From contig NZ_CP037934.1 in the NCBI RefSeq assembly GCF_004353225.1, positions 434,001-498,000 of the forward strand: 64,000 nucleotides of DNA. The letters are read 5' to 3'. Source of the DNA: Marinobacter sp. JH2. Its GTDB lineage: Bacteria; Pseudomonadota; Gammaproteobacteria; Pseudomonadales; Oleiphilaceae. The notes beneath the pieces are model-generated. The model ran no database searches. It was not told the origin of the DNA and saw only the letters and a list, made by a program, of their open reading frames with translations. The stretch's first letter is position 1, and each line of letters starts with the position of its first letter. This document shows, in pieces, positions 54,129-62,948 of the stretch. Both the position numbers and the translations under genes were made by a program.

Positions 54129-54722
54129 ATGAAACGAATATTTGATGTTGTGCTGGCCTTGGTGGGAATGGTTACCTTGGCCCCGATTATTGCTGTGCTC
54201 GCCTTCCTTATCCACCGCAAACTCGGCTCACCGGTATTCTTTCGCCAAACTCGCCCGGGGCTTTATGGAAAGCCGTTCCAGATGGTCAAATTCCGCACCA
54301 TGCTCGACGCGACGGACAAGCACGGAAAGCCTCTTCCAGACGAACATCGCATGACCCAGTTTGGCAGCTTTCTGCGCTCGACTAGCTTAGATGAGCTGCC
54401 GGAGCTGTGGAATGTTCTGAAGGGCGATATGAGTCTGGTGGGGCCACGCCCTCTTCTAATGGAGTACCTGCCGCTGTACTCCAAAGAACAATACCGCCGC
54501 CAAGACGTTCGTCCCGGTGTGACTGGCTGGGCACAGATTAATGGCCGCAATTCCATTTCGTGGGAAGATAAATTTAAGCTGGACGTTTGGTATGTGGATA
54601 ACCGTTCGATCTGGCTGGATTTGAAGATTCTTGTTCTCACGGTTAAGAAAGTGCTGGTGCGGGACGGCATTAGCAGCGAGGGTGAGGCAACGATGTCAAA
54701 GTTTACGGGTAACGACGAGTGA
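54129..54722 (+). CDS. pglC: Initiating phosphoglycosyltransferase (PglC-type bacterial sugar transferase)
   Basis: A 197-residue monotopic phosphoglycosyltransferase that transfers a sugar-1-phosphate from UDP-sugar to undecaprenyl phosphate. It has a single re-entrant helix ([17 protein letters not shown]), MVKFRTM, the catalytic [22 protein letters not shown] and [14 protein letters not shown]. Size and neighbours (pglD, pglE, wbpM/pglF) indicate diacetylbacillosamine as the first sugar. ATG 54129 ([10 protein letters not shown]) is the normal start for the family; TTG 54111 is not needed. Confidence 0.88.
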   Translation: MKRIFDVVLALVGMVTLAPIIAVLAFLIHRKLGSPVFFRQTRPGLYGKPFQMVKFRTMLDATDKHGKPLPDEHRMTQFGSFLRSTSLDELPELWNVLKGDMSLVGPRPLLMEYLPLYSKEQYRRQDVRPGVTGWAQINGRNSISWEDKFKLDVWYVDNRSIWLDLKILVLTVKKVLVRDGISSEGEATMSKFTGNDE

Positions 54723-55342
54723 AGCGTTTGGCGGTTCTGGGTGCCAGTGGCCATGGCAAGGTTGTGGCAGATGCCGCGGAGGCTTCCGGATGGCAAAGTG
54801 TGGTTTTTTATGATGATGCTTGGCCTGAGTTGCAAGTTAATGGCCCTTGGGGTGTACGAGGTGATACAGAAACGCTGCTCGGACAGTTGAGTGAATTTGA
54901 TGGCGTTGTCGTGGGTATTGGTAATAACGCGTTAAGGGCTGATAAGCAACAGCTGTTGTTTTCAGCCAGCGCTGGGATTGTTTCGATTGTGCATCCGGCT
55001 GCGGTGGTTAGTGCTCATGCACGCATTCAGCCCGGAGCAGTGGTTTTTGCCAATGCGGTGGTCAATGCCGGAGCTGAAGTAGGCGCGGGCTGTATCATCA
55101 ACACCGGTTCGGTGGTGGAGCACGATTGTATTTTGGGTGATTTCGCCCATATCAGCCCGAATGCTGTGCTAGCTGGCGGTGTAATTGTTGAATGCCAAGC
55201 TTGGGTAGGCGCTTGCGCCTCTGTGCGACAGTTGTTGCGAGTAGGTAAAGCCGCAATGGTGGGTATGGGCGCGGTGGTCACTAAAGATGTCAGTGCCAGC
55301 GCCGTTGTCGTAGGTAATCCGGCAAAAGTAGTAAATTCCTGA
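54719..55342 (+). CDS. pglD: UDP-4-amino-sugar N-acetyltransferase (PglD)
   Basis: A 207-residue acetyltransferase of the PglD/NeuD family: [18 protein letters not shown] nucleotide-sugar fold, then hexapeptide repeats with the catalytic His in [19 protein letters not shown] near residue 137. It would finish UDP-N,N'-diacetylbacillosamine. GTG start overlaps the pglC stop by four bases. It parallels LegH at 25428 but serves, by position, the UDP-linked route. Confidence 0.87.
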   Translation: MKRLAVLGASGHGKVVADAAEASGWQSVVFYDDAWPELQVNGPWGVRGDTETLLGQLSEFDGVVVGIGNNALRADKQQLLFSASAGIVSIVHPAAVVSAHARIQPGAVVFANAVVNAGAEVGAGCIINTGSVVEHDCILGDFAHISPNAVLAGGVIVECQAWVGACASVRQLLRVGKAAMVGMGAVVTKDVSASAVVVGNPAKVVNS

Positions 55343-55364
55343 TTTTCATACAATAGAGCGAGCA

Positions 55365-56540
55365 ATGTTGAACGGACCGTTTTCCCCTTGGCCATCATTT
55401 TCTGAAGAAGAGGCCAATGCTGTACGCGATGTGCTGTTGTCTAATAAGGTGAACTACTGGACTGGGCAGGAGTGTCGTGAGTTCGAGCGAGAATTTGCGT
55501 CTTTTGCCGACGCAGGACACGCCATTGCCGTGGCGAATGGCACGGTGGCATTGGACCTGGCGTTGAGGGGATTGAATATTGGGCCGGGGGATGAGGTTGT
55601 GGTTACGCCTCGAACCTTTTTGGCGTCCGTTTCAAGTATTGTGACTGCAGGGGCTACCCCGGTGTTTGCGGATGTTGATCGGGAAAGCCAGAACATTACG
55701 CCCGATACAGTGCGCGAGGTGATTACTCCGCGGACCAAGGCGATTATCTGTGTTCACTTAGCAGGCTGGCCTTGTGACATGGATGGTTTTATGGCGCTGG
55801 CAGAGGAGCGTGATCTTTTTGTGATTGAAGACTGTGCCCAGGCCCATGGTGCCCGTTACAAAGGCCGATCAGTGGGGGCGATTGGTCACGTAGGTTGTTG
55901 GTCGTTCTGTCAGGATAAAATTATGACCACTGGCGGCGAAGGCGGCATGGTAACCACCAATGACAAAGTGTTGTGGAAGCGGATGTGGGCTTTCAAGGAT
56001 CACGGTAAAAGCTGGGATGCAGTTTTTGAGCGCGAGCATCCACCTGGCTTTAGATGGTTGCATGAAAGCTTTGGTACCAATTGGCGAATGACTGAAATGC
56101 AGGCTGTGATTGGCCGTATTCAGTTGCAGAGGATGAATCAGTGGCATCAGCAGCGCATTAGTTATGCCGAACAAATCTGGAGGACTGCTCGTGCGCTTCC
56201 AGGATTACGAGCCCCAGATGTCGAGGCGCATGCCGAGCATGGAGCCTACAAGGCATATGTGTTTGTAGAGCCTGAAAAATTGGCAGAAGGCTGGAGTCGT
56301 GATCGAATCCAGCAAGCCATTGTCGATGCCGGCGTGCCTTGTTTCTCAGGCTCTTGTTCGGAAGTATATTTAGAGAAAGCATTCGACAATACCGGCTTGC
56401 GCCCCGAGCAGCGCTTGCCTGTTGCCCAAGAGCTGGGAGAAACCAGCTTGATGTTTTTGGTGCACCCAACGCTTACGGCGCAGGAAATCGAGAAAACCTG
56501 CCGCGTACTGCAAGATGTGATGGCAGAAGCATCTGAATGA
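55365..56540 (+). CDS. pglE: UDP-4-amino-4,6-dideoxy-GlcNAc transaminase (PglE-like)
   Basis: A 391-residue DegT-type aminotransferase. Visible are ANGTVALDLALRGL, VVTPRTFLASVSSIV, EDCAQAHGARYKGRSVG, the PLP lysine in FCQDKIMTTGGEGGM near 185 and GTNWRMTEMQAVIG. It would aminate C4 of the keto sugar made by the downstream dehydratase. Placed between pglD and the dehydratase gene, it completes a bacillosamine set. Third DegT enzyme of the window. Confidence 0.86.
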   Translation: MLNGPFSPWPSFSEEEANAVRDVLLSNKVNYWTGQECREFEREFASFADAGHAIAVANGTVALDLALRGLNIGPGDEVVVTPRTFLASVSSIVTAGATPVFADVDRESQNITPDTVREVITPRTKAIICVHLAGWPCDMDGFMALAEERDLFVIEDCAQAHGARYKGRSVGAIGHVGCWSFCQDKIMTTGGEGGMVTTNDKVLWKRMWAFKDHGKSWDAVFEREHPPGFRWLHESFGTNWRMTEMQAVIGRIQLQRMNQWHQQRISYAEQIWRTARALPGLRAPDVEAHAEHGAYKAYVFVEPEKLAEGWSRDRIQQAIVDAGVPCFSGSCSEVYLEKAFDNTGLRPEQRLPVAQELGETSLMFLVHPTLTAQEIEKTCRVLQDVMAEASE

Positions 56541-56568
56541 GTTGGTGTGTCTTAAAGGAGTGTGAAGA

Positions 56569-58533
56569 GTGAGAAATAGCGTGATTAATAAGGTTCTACA
56601 CTTTTCACGGCCTACGAAGCGAACAATTTCTGTGGTGACGGACATTGCGCTGTTGTTAATGGCAGCATGGGCTGCCTTTGCATTGCGATTTGAGAGCCTT
56701 TCTTGGACACCTACCGGGTATCAATTGTGGGCCGCTAGTTCAACGGTACTCTTTACCATTGTTGCTTTCGTGAAACTTGGTTTGTATCGCGCTGTTATTC
56801 GATACTTGAGTGAGTACGCCTTCCTCGCCATCCTTGTGGGCGTCGTTATATCCAGCATTTCATTGATTGTTTTTGGGTTTCTATTTCAGGCTTTAGTACC
56901 GCGCTCGGTGCCGGTTTTATATGGCGCGTTTGCATTTTTATTGGTTGCAGGAACTCGGTTTGCGGTGAGGAGCATTGTTCGCCGGCCGGGGCGGAGCTCT
57001 AAGGAGGCCGTGCTGATCGTAGGGGCCGGACCAAAGGGGATGCAATTAGCTTCCGCCCTTGCTCAAGGTGTTGAATTTAGACCTGTCGGTTTTGTGTCTT
57101 TGGTTGAATCAAATCACAAATCGCTAATTGGAAACCTTCCCGTTTTCTCTATCGCGCATATTGAAAAAGCCGTGCGCAAGCAGGATGCCTCCCGAGTGTT
57201 GCTTGCCCTTGAAGATAGCGCACCGGTTAATCGTAAGCAGTTAATGCAGATTCTTGAACGGTTGTCGGTGCCAGTGCAAACAGTGCCATCCATGTCGGAG
57301 CTGGTGGCAGGGCAGGCCCGCATTAACGATATCCGAGATTTAGAGATTGAAGACCTGTTGGGGCGAGACCCGGTTCGCCCCGATGCTGCAGCTGTTACTG
57401 AGAGTCTGTTCGGGAAGTCTGTGCTTGTAACCGGCGCTGGTGGTTCTATCGGCTCGGAACTGTGTAGGCAGATTCTGAAGCATAAGCCAAAAACGTTGGT
57501 GCTGTTCGAGCAATCTGAATTTTCACTTTACTCCATTGAACGCGAGCTCCGGACAATTAATCAGATTGAAGGGTTGAACGTTTCGTTGCACGCCGTTCTG
57601 GGCAACGTTGTGCATCGTCGCCGGTGTGAGACAGTTATGCGTTCGTTTGGCGTTCAGGCAGTCTACCATGCAGCAGCGTACAAGCATGTGCCACTCGTTG
57701 AGCACAATGTCATTGAAGGTGTTCAGAATAATGTATTTGGCACTTGGCACGCGGCGGAAGCGGCGGTAGCGGCGGGCGTTGAGCGCTTTGTGCTGATTTC
57801 AACCGATAAAGCTGTGCGCCCGACAAATGTGATGGGGGCGAGTAAGCGCTTGGCCGAGTTGGTGTTGCAGGGGTTGGCGCAGCACCAGAGCAAGACGGTG
57901 TTTTCTATGGTGCGTTTCGGCAACGTGCTGGGTTCGTCTGGCTCGGTTGTTCCTTTATTCCGCGATCAAATCCGTGATGGTGGGCCGGTGACCGTTACGC
58001 ACAAGGACATTATTCGCTACTTCATGACGATTCCCGAAGCCAGCCAACTGGTATTGCAGGCTGGCAGTATGGGCAAGGGGGGTGAAGTGTTTGTGCTGGA
58101 CATGGGCGAGCCTGTCAAAATCGCTGATCTTGCCCGCAAGATGATTCACCTAATGGGGCTGGCAGAAAAAACCGACGAGAACCCTTCAGGCGATATTGAG
58201 ATTGTTTATTCGGGGCTACGTCCCGGCGAGAAACTGTTTGAAGAGCTCTTGATCGGTGATGACCCGCAGGGTACTGAACATCCGCGCATTATGATGGCCA
58301 AGGAGGTCTCAATGCCGTGGGATGAGGTGCGTGTTTTGCTGGACAAGCTTGCCGACGCTAGTCGCGAGTTTGATTGCGGTAGTGTGGTGTCGATGTTGCG
58401 TGAAGCGCCTACTGGTTACTCACCGAATGGGGGTGTGGTGGATCTGGTTTGGTGCAACAGCCAGCGTGGTCAGAATGACCAAGATGCTTGTATAGCGAAA
58501 ATTCACCATCTGCCTGGCGTTAATCCGCACTGA
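56569..58533 (+). CDS. wbpM: Membrane-bound nucleotide-sugar 4,6-dehydratase (WbpM/PglF)
   Basis: A 654-residue protein: four N-terminal membrane helices (about 20-130), a first Rossmann domain with VLIVGAGPKGMQLA near 145, then the dehydratase domain with VTGAGGSIGSELCRQI near 287 and ISTDKAVRPTNVMGASKR near 400, where Met stands in the Tyr position of the SDR triad. It makes UDP-4-keto-6-deoxy-GlcNAc, the branch point for QuiNAc, FucNAc and bacillosamine sugars; pglE and pglD next to it favour bacillosamine. GTG 56569 follows AAGGAG at good distance. wbpM is also the last gene of the Pseudomonas O-antigen locus. Confidence 0.92.
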   Translation: MRNSVINKVLHFSRPTKRTISVVTDIALLLMAAWAAFALRFESLSWTPTGYQLWAASSTVLFTIVAFVKLGLYRAVIRYLSEYAFLAILVGVVISSISLIVFGFLFQALVPRSVPVLYGAFAFLLVAGTRFAVRSIVRRPGRSSKEAVLIVGAGPKGMQLASALAQGVEFRPVGFVSLVESNHKSLIGNLPVFSIAHIEKAVRKQDASRVLLALEDSAPVNRKQLMQILERLSVPVQTVPSMSELVAGQARINDIRDLEIEDLLGRDPVRPDAAAVTESLFGKSVLVTGAGGSIGSELCRQILKHKPKTLVLFEQSEFSLYSIERELRTINQIEGLNVSLHAVLGNVVHRRRCETVMRSFGVQAVYHAAAYKHVPLVEHNVIEGVQNNVFGTWHAAEAAVAAGVERFVLISTDKAVRPTNVMGASKRLAELVLQGLAQHQSKTVFSMVRFGNVLGSSGSVVPLFRDQIRDGGPVTVTHKDIIRYFMTIPEASQLVLQAGSMGKGGEVFVLDMGEPVKIADLARKMIHLMGLAEKTDENPSGDIEIVYSGLRPGEKLFEELLIGDDPQGTEHPRIMMAKEVSMPWDEVRVLLDKLADASREFDCGSVVSMLREAPTGYSPNGGVVDLVWCNSQRGQNDQDACIAKIHHLPGVNPH

Positions 58534-58582
58534 GATTGGCTCCGTTGATGCATAGAGCGCTTCGTTCAACAAGGATTGTTGC

Positions 58583-58907
58583 ATGATTGAGATTAACCAC
58601 CATATAACCAGTGGCACCCGGTATTCGATGAATCTGGCCGTTCGCTTTAGGTACGTTTACAAAGGGCAGCGCATATCTTGGACTGGGCTTATGTGGAGTG
58701 TGATGCCCGCAACGACGTTTTATTCGTTGGCTATCAGGCTGCCGGCACACCCGGGCGGGCTATATCGACCTACGGCCCTTACCGCCGAAAGAGATTTGAA
58801 TTGTGCATGGCGATGACGACGCAAAGGCTGCGTTTAGACGAGAATTAAAAACTCGCCTGCCCAACACACAAATTTTAATACCTGGGGGCAGCCCCTTAGA
58901 CATTTAA
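58583..58907 (+). pseudogene. Remnant of a metallo-beta-lactamase / beta-CASP RNA-processing-type gene
   Basis: The 425 bases between wbpM and the next dehydrogenase hold no intact gene. From about 58708 one frame reads RNDVLFVGYQAAGTPGRAI and then STYGP, the conserved segment before the C-terminal domain of MBL-fold/beta-CASP hydrolases. From 58800 another frame reads IVHGDDDAKAAF and later RLPNTQILIPGG, the usual C-terminal end of the same family, closing with a stop at 58905-58907. The order is correct but the domain between is deleted and the frame is broken. The catalytic His-rich part is not recognised, although MIEINHH at 58583 may be the degraded beginning. Confidence 0.62.
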
Positions 58908-58924
58908 CCGATTAAAATGTATCC

Positions 58925-58937
58925 GGGGTCTGGCCCC
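58925..58937. repeat. GGGGTC-type palindrome, copy 4
   Basis: GGGGTCTGGCCCC lies between the beta-CASP remnant and the ribosome-binding site of the dehydrogenase gene. One base differs from the copy at 18376. Confidence 0.65.
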
Positions 58938-58958
58938 AATTCAGGTTTTGGAGGAAAG

Positions 58959-60221
58959 ATGAAGAAAATTGCGGTTGTAGGTTTGGGCTATGTGGGGTTG
59001 CCACTGGCCGCGGCGTTTGGTGAGAAGCGTGAAGTGGTAGGTTTTGACATCAATACCAAGCGTATTGAAGAGCTGAAAGATGGCGTGGATTTCACCCGCG
59101 AACTGTCCAGCGAAGAGTTGGCAACCGCAACGCAATTGACGTTTACGGATTCGGTGGAGGGCATTGCGGATTGTCAGGTGTATATCGTGACGGTACCAAC
59201 GCCCATCGATGAGTTTAAAACTCCGGATCTAACCCCGCTCGTTAAAGCCAGCGAAACCGTAGGTAAGGTGCTGAAGCAGGGCGATATCGTTATTTATGAG
59301 TCCACGGTGTACCCGGGCGCCACCGAAGAAGTGTGTGTTCCGGTTTTGGAAGAAGTATCTGGCTTGACGTTCAATAAAGACTTCTTCGGCGGTTATAGCC
59401 CTGAGCGAATTAACCCGGGTGATAAAGCGCACCGTGTGACGACCATTATGAAAGTGACTTCTGGCTCTACGCCGGAAATTGCTGACGAAGTGGATGCCTT
59501 GTACGCGGATATTATTACTGCCGGTACTCATAAGGCCAGTTCTATTAAAGTTGCTGAAGCTGCAAAAGTGATTGAAAACACTCAGCGTGATTTAAACATT
59601 GCGTTGATGAATGAGCTTTCTATGATTTTCGCCAAGCTGGGCATTGATACTCATGAAGTATTGGCCGCAGCAGGAACTAAATGGAACTTTTTACCGTTTA
59701 AACCGGGCTTGGTGGGTGGCCATTGTATAGGTGTAGACCCGTATTATTTAACTCATAAAGCGCAGGCTATTGGCTATCATCCGGAAATCATTCTGGCGGG
59801 CCGCCGTGTTAACGACAATATGGGGCCTTATGCGGCGTCTGAGTTGGTTAAAGCGATGATTAAAAATGGCCAAGCGGTTTCCGGCGCGAAAGTGCTGGTA
59901 ATGGGACTGACGTTTAAAGAAAACTGCCCGGATTTGCGGAACACTCGTGTTGTTGATGTGATCAGTGAACTAAAAGACTATAACTGCGAAGTACACGTAA
60001 CCGATTGCTGGGCAGACAATGCCGAAGCGGAAGAAGAATACGGGATTTCGCTGGTGGATAAGCCTGAAAGCGGATTTTACGATGCAGTATTCTTGGCTGT
60101 GCCTCACAATGAGTATGCCGCAATGAGTGCTCAACAATTGCGAGCGTTCGCAAAAGATAAGGGTATTCTTTTTGATCTGAAAGGGGTGTTGCCTCTGGGA
60201 GAGGCAGATATTCGATTGTAA
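58959..60221 (+). CDS. UDP-N-acetylhexosamine 6-dehydrogenase (TviB/WbpO-like)
   Basis: A 420-residue nucleotide-sugar dehydrogenase. It has the NAD-binding [16 protein letters not shown] at 6-21, [14 protein letters not shown] near 85, [15 protein letters not shown] near 115, and [15 protein letters not shown] near 255 with the catalytic Cys. NDNMG and the C-terminal [15 protein letters not shown] also fit. It oxidises UDP-GlcNAc or UDP-GalNAc to the uronate, so it can feed wbpB (UDP-GlcNAcA) and, with WbpP (35108), UDP-GalNAcA. An excellent GGAGG sits just before ATG 58959; the open frame extends upstream through the palindrome but this is not used. It ends in a clear terminator. Confidence 0.88.
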   Translation: MKKIAVVGLGYVGLPLAAAFGEKREVVGFDINTKRIEELKDGVDFTRELSSEELATATQLTFTDSVEGIADCQVYIVTVPTPIDEFKTPDLTPLVKASETVGKVLKQGDIVIYESTVYPGATEEVCVPVLEEVSGLTFNKDFFGGYSPERINPGDKAHRVTTIMKVTSGSTPEIADEVDALYADIITAGTHKASSIKVAEAAKVIENTQRDLNIALMNELSMIFAKLGIDTHEVLAAAGTKWNFLPFKPGLVGGHCIGVDPYYLTHKAQAIGYHPEIILAGRRVNDNMGPYAASELVKAMIKNGQAVSGAKVLVMGLTFKENCPDLRNTRVVDVISELKDYNCEVHVTDCWADNAEAEEEYGISLVDKPESGFYDAVFLAVPHNEYAAMSAQQLRAFAKDKGILFDLKGVLPLGEADIRL

Positions 60222-60243
60222 TCATCACAATCGATTTGTTTTT

Positions 60244-60272
60244 AAAAGCCGGCCAATGCGTCGGCTTTTTTT
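60244..60272 (+). terminator. Rho-independent terminator after the polysaccharide region
   Basis: Arms AAAGCCG (60245-60251) and CGGCTTT (60262-60268) with a 10-base loop are followed by further T. It closes the dehydrogenase transcript 23 bases after the stop. Confidence 0.8.
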
Positions 60273-60384
60273 ATGAGCGTTAATTAATCTGCTTTACGAA
60301 TGGCTGATTTATTTATTATTATGCAGCCTGACTTTCCGGTCATGTTTTTTTTGTTTAAATCATCCGATATAAGGCCTTACTTTC

Positions 60385-60756
60385 ATGGCGAAGATCAACG
60401 ATTACTATCAGAAAAAACAGCTTATGGAAAAGCTTGCGGCAGAGCTGGAGCAGCTCGAAAACGATCAAGCGCTTAAGCGCGAGTTGGAATTTGAAAATAA
60501 AGTTCGTGAATTGATGACTGAATACGATAAGTCACCAAAGCACGTATTGCAGATTCTGGCAGCGATTGATCCTTCCATTGCCGGTGCTAAAGCGGAAGCT
60601 TCAACAGGTACTCGTGCCAAGCGCCCGATGAAAACCTATAAGAACCCGCATACCGGTGAAGTGGTGAAAACCCGCGGCGGCAACCACAAAACTCTGAACG
60701 AGTGGCGTGAGAAGCACGGTAAAGACGCGGTTCAGAGCTGGCAGCAGCAAGACTAA
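60385..60756 (+). CDS. mvaT: H-NS-type xenogeneic silencer, MvaT family
   Basis: A 123-residue DNA-binding protein. The N-terminal coiled coil (about 1-60, MAKINDYYQKKQLMEKLAAE) is for oligomerisation and the C-terminal DNA-binding part has YKNPHTGEVVKTRGGNHKTL and NEWREKHG. This is the MvaT/MvaU form found in pseudomonads and relatives. MvaT silences A/T-rich, acquired DNA, and the neighbouring polysaccharide blocks contain several such genes. It has its own short promoter region (60273-60384) and a terminator. Confidence 0.92.
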   Translation: MAKINDYYQKKQLMEKLAAELEQLENDQALKRELEFENKVRELMTEYDKSPKHVLQILAAIDPSIAGAKAEASTGTRAKRPMKTYKNPHTGEVVKTRGGNHKTLNEWREKHGKDAVQSWQQQD

Positions 60757-60768
60757 ATCGCTCTAATA

Positions 60769-60797
60769 AACCCCTTTCCCGTAATGGGGAAGGGGTT
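60769..60797. terminator. Bidirectional terminator between mvaT and the diguanylate cyclase gene
   Basis: A 12-base inverted repeat with one mismatch (arms 60769-60780 and 60786-60797) and a 5-base loop lies between the convergent genes; its right arm overlaps the first two bases of the cyclase stop codon. The T-run is weak on either side. Confidence 0.55.
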
Positions 60798-61752
60798 ATG
60801 AATAAATCACCACCTTGTTACGCCCCCCTTCCTTAGCCCCATACAAAGCCTTGTCCGCCTCTTGCATCCACTGCATATAATTCTCTGGCCCACCTGTTAA
60901 TTGCGCGATACCCATGCTGATGGTGTATCGAATATCACCCGCAGTGGTGTTGACCGTACTTTGAGCAATGGTTTCCCGGATGCGTTCGCACAATATGCGC
61001 GCGTTCTCTGCATCGGTTTCCGGCAGGATAAGGCCGAACTCTTCTCCACCGTAACGCCCGGCAGAATCTGATTGGCGAATGCTGTCGCGTGTCACCTGTG
61101 CGGAGTGGCGAATCACATCATCACCGGCCAGGTGCCCGTAGGTATCGTTCACCGATTTGAAGTGATCGATATCGAACATGACCAAGGTGGTGGTTTGACC
61201 GTAGCGCCCGTAGCGTTCGAATTCTGCATCCACCAGGTTTTCCCAGGTGCCTCGGTTAAGCAAACCGGTTAGTCGGTCGGTCATGCTTAATTTCGCCAGT
61301 TGCTCGTTGGCCCGTTCCAGTGCTTGTTTGCTGCTCGCGAACTCGGTCACGTCGTAAATGAGCAGGCAGACCTTGTCGACCTTGCCACGGGAGTTGGTGA
61401 GCGGGCTGATCGTCAGGTTTTGAAACATGAACTCTTCGGTGCCCGTGATGGGGCGGGAGTTTCGAAACTTGAATAGGTAAGGGCGCTGCTCCCAGGAGGT
61501 GAAGGCTCGGGTGTTGAGTGTGGTGACGGAATCCACTTTCCGCGTAAGCCAGGCTTTGGGAATGTCAGGAAAGGCGTTGAATATCTGTTGGCCACGAATT
61601 TGGGTGGCGGTGATGCCGCTGTGATTTTCCATAAAGCCGTTCCAGGCTTGCACTCGGAAATCGAGATCCAGCACCACCAGGCCGACCTCTACCGTTTCGA
61701 TCATGTCGGCCAGCCAATGGAAGGGGTCTACGTGCTCTGAGTCAAAAGCCAT
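60796..61752 (-). CDS. Diguanylate cyclase with PAS sensor domain
   Basis: A 318-residue cytoplasmic protein. PAS domain at about 15-130 (VGLVVLDLDFRVQAWNGFMENHSG) and GGDEF domain to the end with the active-site YGGEEF near residue 230. The inhibitory-site motif RQSD stands five residues before GGEEF, so product inhibition by c-di-GMP is likely. It should synthesise c-di-GMP in response to a ligand or redox signal of the PAS domain. ATG at 61752 is preferred. It overlaps the end of the response-regulator gene upstream, so the two are probably one signalling unit. Confidence 0.9.
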   Translation of the reverse strand: MAFDSEHVDPFHWLADMIETVEVGLVVLDLDFRVQAWNGFMENHSGITATQIRGQQIFNAFPDIPKAWLTRKVDSVTTLNTRAFTSWEQRPYLFKFRNSRPITGTEEFMFQNLTISPLTNSRGKVDKVCLLIYDVTEFASSKQALERANEQLAKLSMTDRLTGLLNRGTWENLVDAEFERYGRYGQTTTLVMFDIDHFKSVNDTYGHLAGDDVIRHSAQVTRDSIRQSDSAGRYGGEEFGLILPETDAENARILCERIRETIAQSTVNTTAGDIRYTISMGIAQLTGGPENYMQWMQEADKALYGAKEGGRNKVVIYS

Positions 61753-61754
61753 GG

Positions 61755-62780
61755 TCAATCCACCAGATATTCGAGACGTTTTTCCAGGAAGGGCACAGAG
61801 TCTTCGGTAAACAGCACCAGCATGTCACAGCGAATGTCCCGGTTTTCGATGGTGTAGCAGATTTCCAGGCACAGTAGCTGTTCCTCGCGACTGCTGTGGT
61901 GCTCCAGCAATTCGTTAATAGGGCGGTGCTGGCCCAGTACGGTTGGGTGCCCAAGCCCCAGTTTAATGTCGAGCTGATCACTCACGCCGTTCAGGAAGGC
62001 GCCAAACAGTATACTGGACATGTCCATCAGCACTTCAACATCGATGGCATCGCCTTCTACGCCTTCGTAATGAAGCAGTTCCGCCATTTCTTCAAAGCTG
62101 GCATCGTCAAATAACAGCAGTGCTTCACCAGCGACACCCGAGCCCGTGAAGCCTTGGCACACCGCAGAAAAGGTGTTGCCGGCTCCGGCTGAGGAAATCG
62201 CCATGTGAAGTTCAGAGCTGGCGATGAAAGCGACTTTCGGAATAGGCTGTTTAACGAACACTCGGAGCAGCCGGGCCAGTAAGTCCGATGAACGGCCCAT
62301 GGCGACGTTGGCGGTTTCTTGCAGGTATTCCGTGAGGCTGACGGATATTTCTGGCGTGCGGCTTGGCTCTGAGAAAGCGCTATTCTTGGCCGCTAGCGCC
62401 GAAAGCTCTTCCGGCCGAAAAAAGCCGTACTCCTGCAGCAAGTCTGCCACAAGCTCTGTACTCGTTGGCTTTTTAATGAAATCGATGGCGCCCAGTTTGC
62501 GCACCCGTTCCCGGGCTTCGGGCTGTATGTCACCGGAAACGACAATGGTGAGCACCGGCAGGTCTTCTTTGCGGATGTGTTCCAGCACTTGGTAGCCGTC
62601 TAAGCCCGGCATGTTCAGGTCCAGAAACAGCAGTTCCGCTTGGCCTTTGCGTAGAGCAGTGAGCGCTTCTTCGCCATCTTGGGCAAATAGCACGCTGTCT
62701 GCCAAGCCAAGGGGCAGCGCACGGGCCATTTGTTTGCGGGCGAGTGCGGAGTCGTCGCAGATCAGGATTTTAGAGCTCAT
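61755..62780 (-). CDS. Response regulator with CheC/CheX-like phosphatase domain
   Basis: A 341-residue protein: REC domain 1-120 with Asp9, Asp10, the phosphoacceptor Asp54 in LFLDLNMPG and Lys near 105 in FIKKP. A linker follows, then a CheC-like domain (about 145-335: ELHMAISSAGAGNTF; DMSSILFGAFLNGVSDQL) of the type that binds or dephosphorylates CheY-like proteins. The start MSSKILICDDSALARK at ATG 62780 is chosen over an upstream one that lacks homology. Translationally coupled to the diguanylate cyclase. Confidence 0.85.
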   Translation of the reverse strand: MSSKILICDDSALARKQMARALPLGLADSVLFAQDGEEALTALRKGQAELLFLDLNMPGLDGYQVLEHIRKEDLPVLTIVVSGDIQPEARERVRKLGAIDFIKKPTSTELVADLLQEYGFFRPEELSALAAKNSAFSEPSRTPEISVSLTEYLQETANVAMGRSSDLLARLLRVFVKQPIPKVAFIASSELHMAISSAGAGNTFSAVCQGFTGSGVAGEALLLFDDASFEEMAELLHYEGVEGDAIDVEVLMDMSSILFGAFLNGVSDQLDIKLGLGHPTVLGQHRPINELLEHHSSREEQLLCLEICYTIENRDIRCDMLVLFTEDSVPFLEKRLEYLVD

Positions 62781-62948
62781 GGTGTTTAGTGTGCTGGCCG
62801 AATCGGGAGGTGGCAAGAGTAACTTAATTTAATGTGTATAAATATACTACGTTTCGTTGATTCTGGATTGTGAGGTAACTCACTCTATTGCCGGCGGGCC
62901 CTCGGATATAGTGGTTGCGTGCTAAAAAAACAAATAGAGACACAATCT

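Noticed and set aside
57762..57773. GGCGGTAGCGGC inside wbpM
   Set aside because: Position 11 is G instead of T, it lies deep in a coding region and lacks the GGTGG flank shared by the two real copies.
58917..58958. Extended start of the dehydrogenase at ATG 58917
   Set aside because: It would translate the GGGGTC palindrome; ATG 58959 has a near-perfect GGAGG and the family N-terminus.
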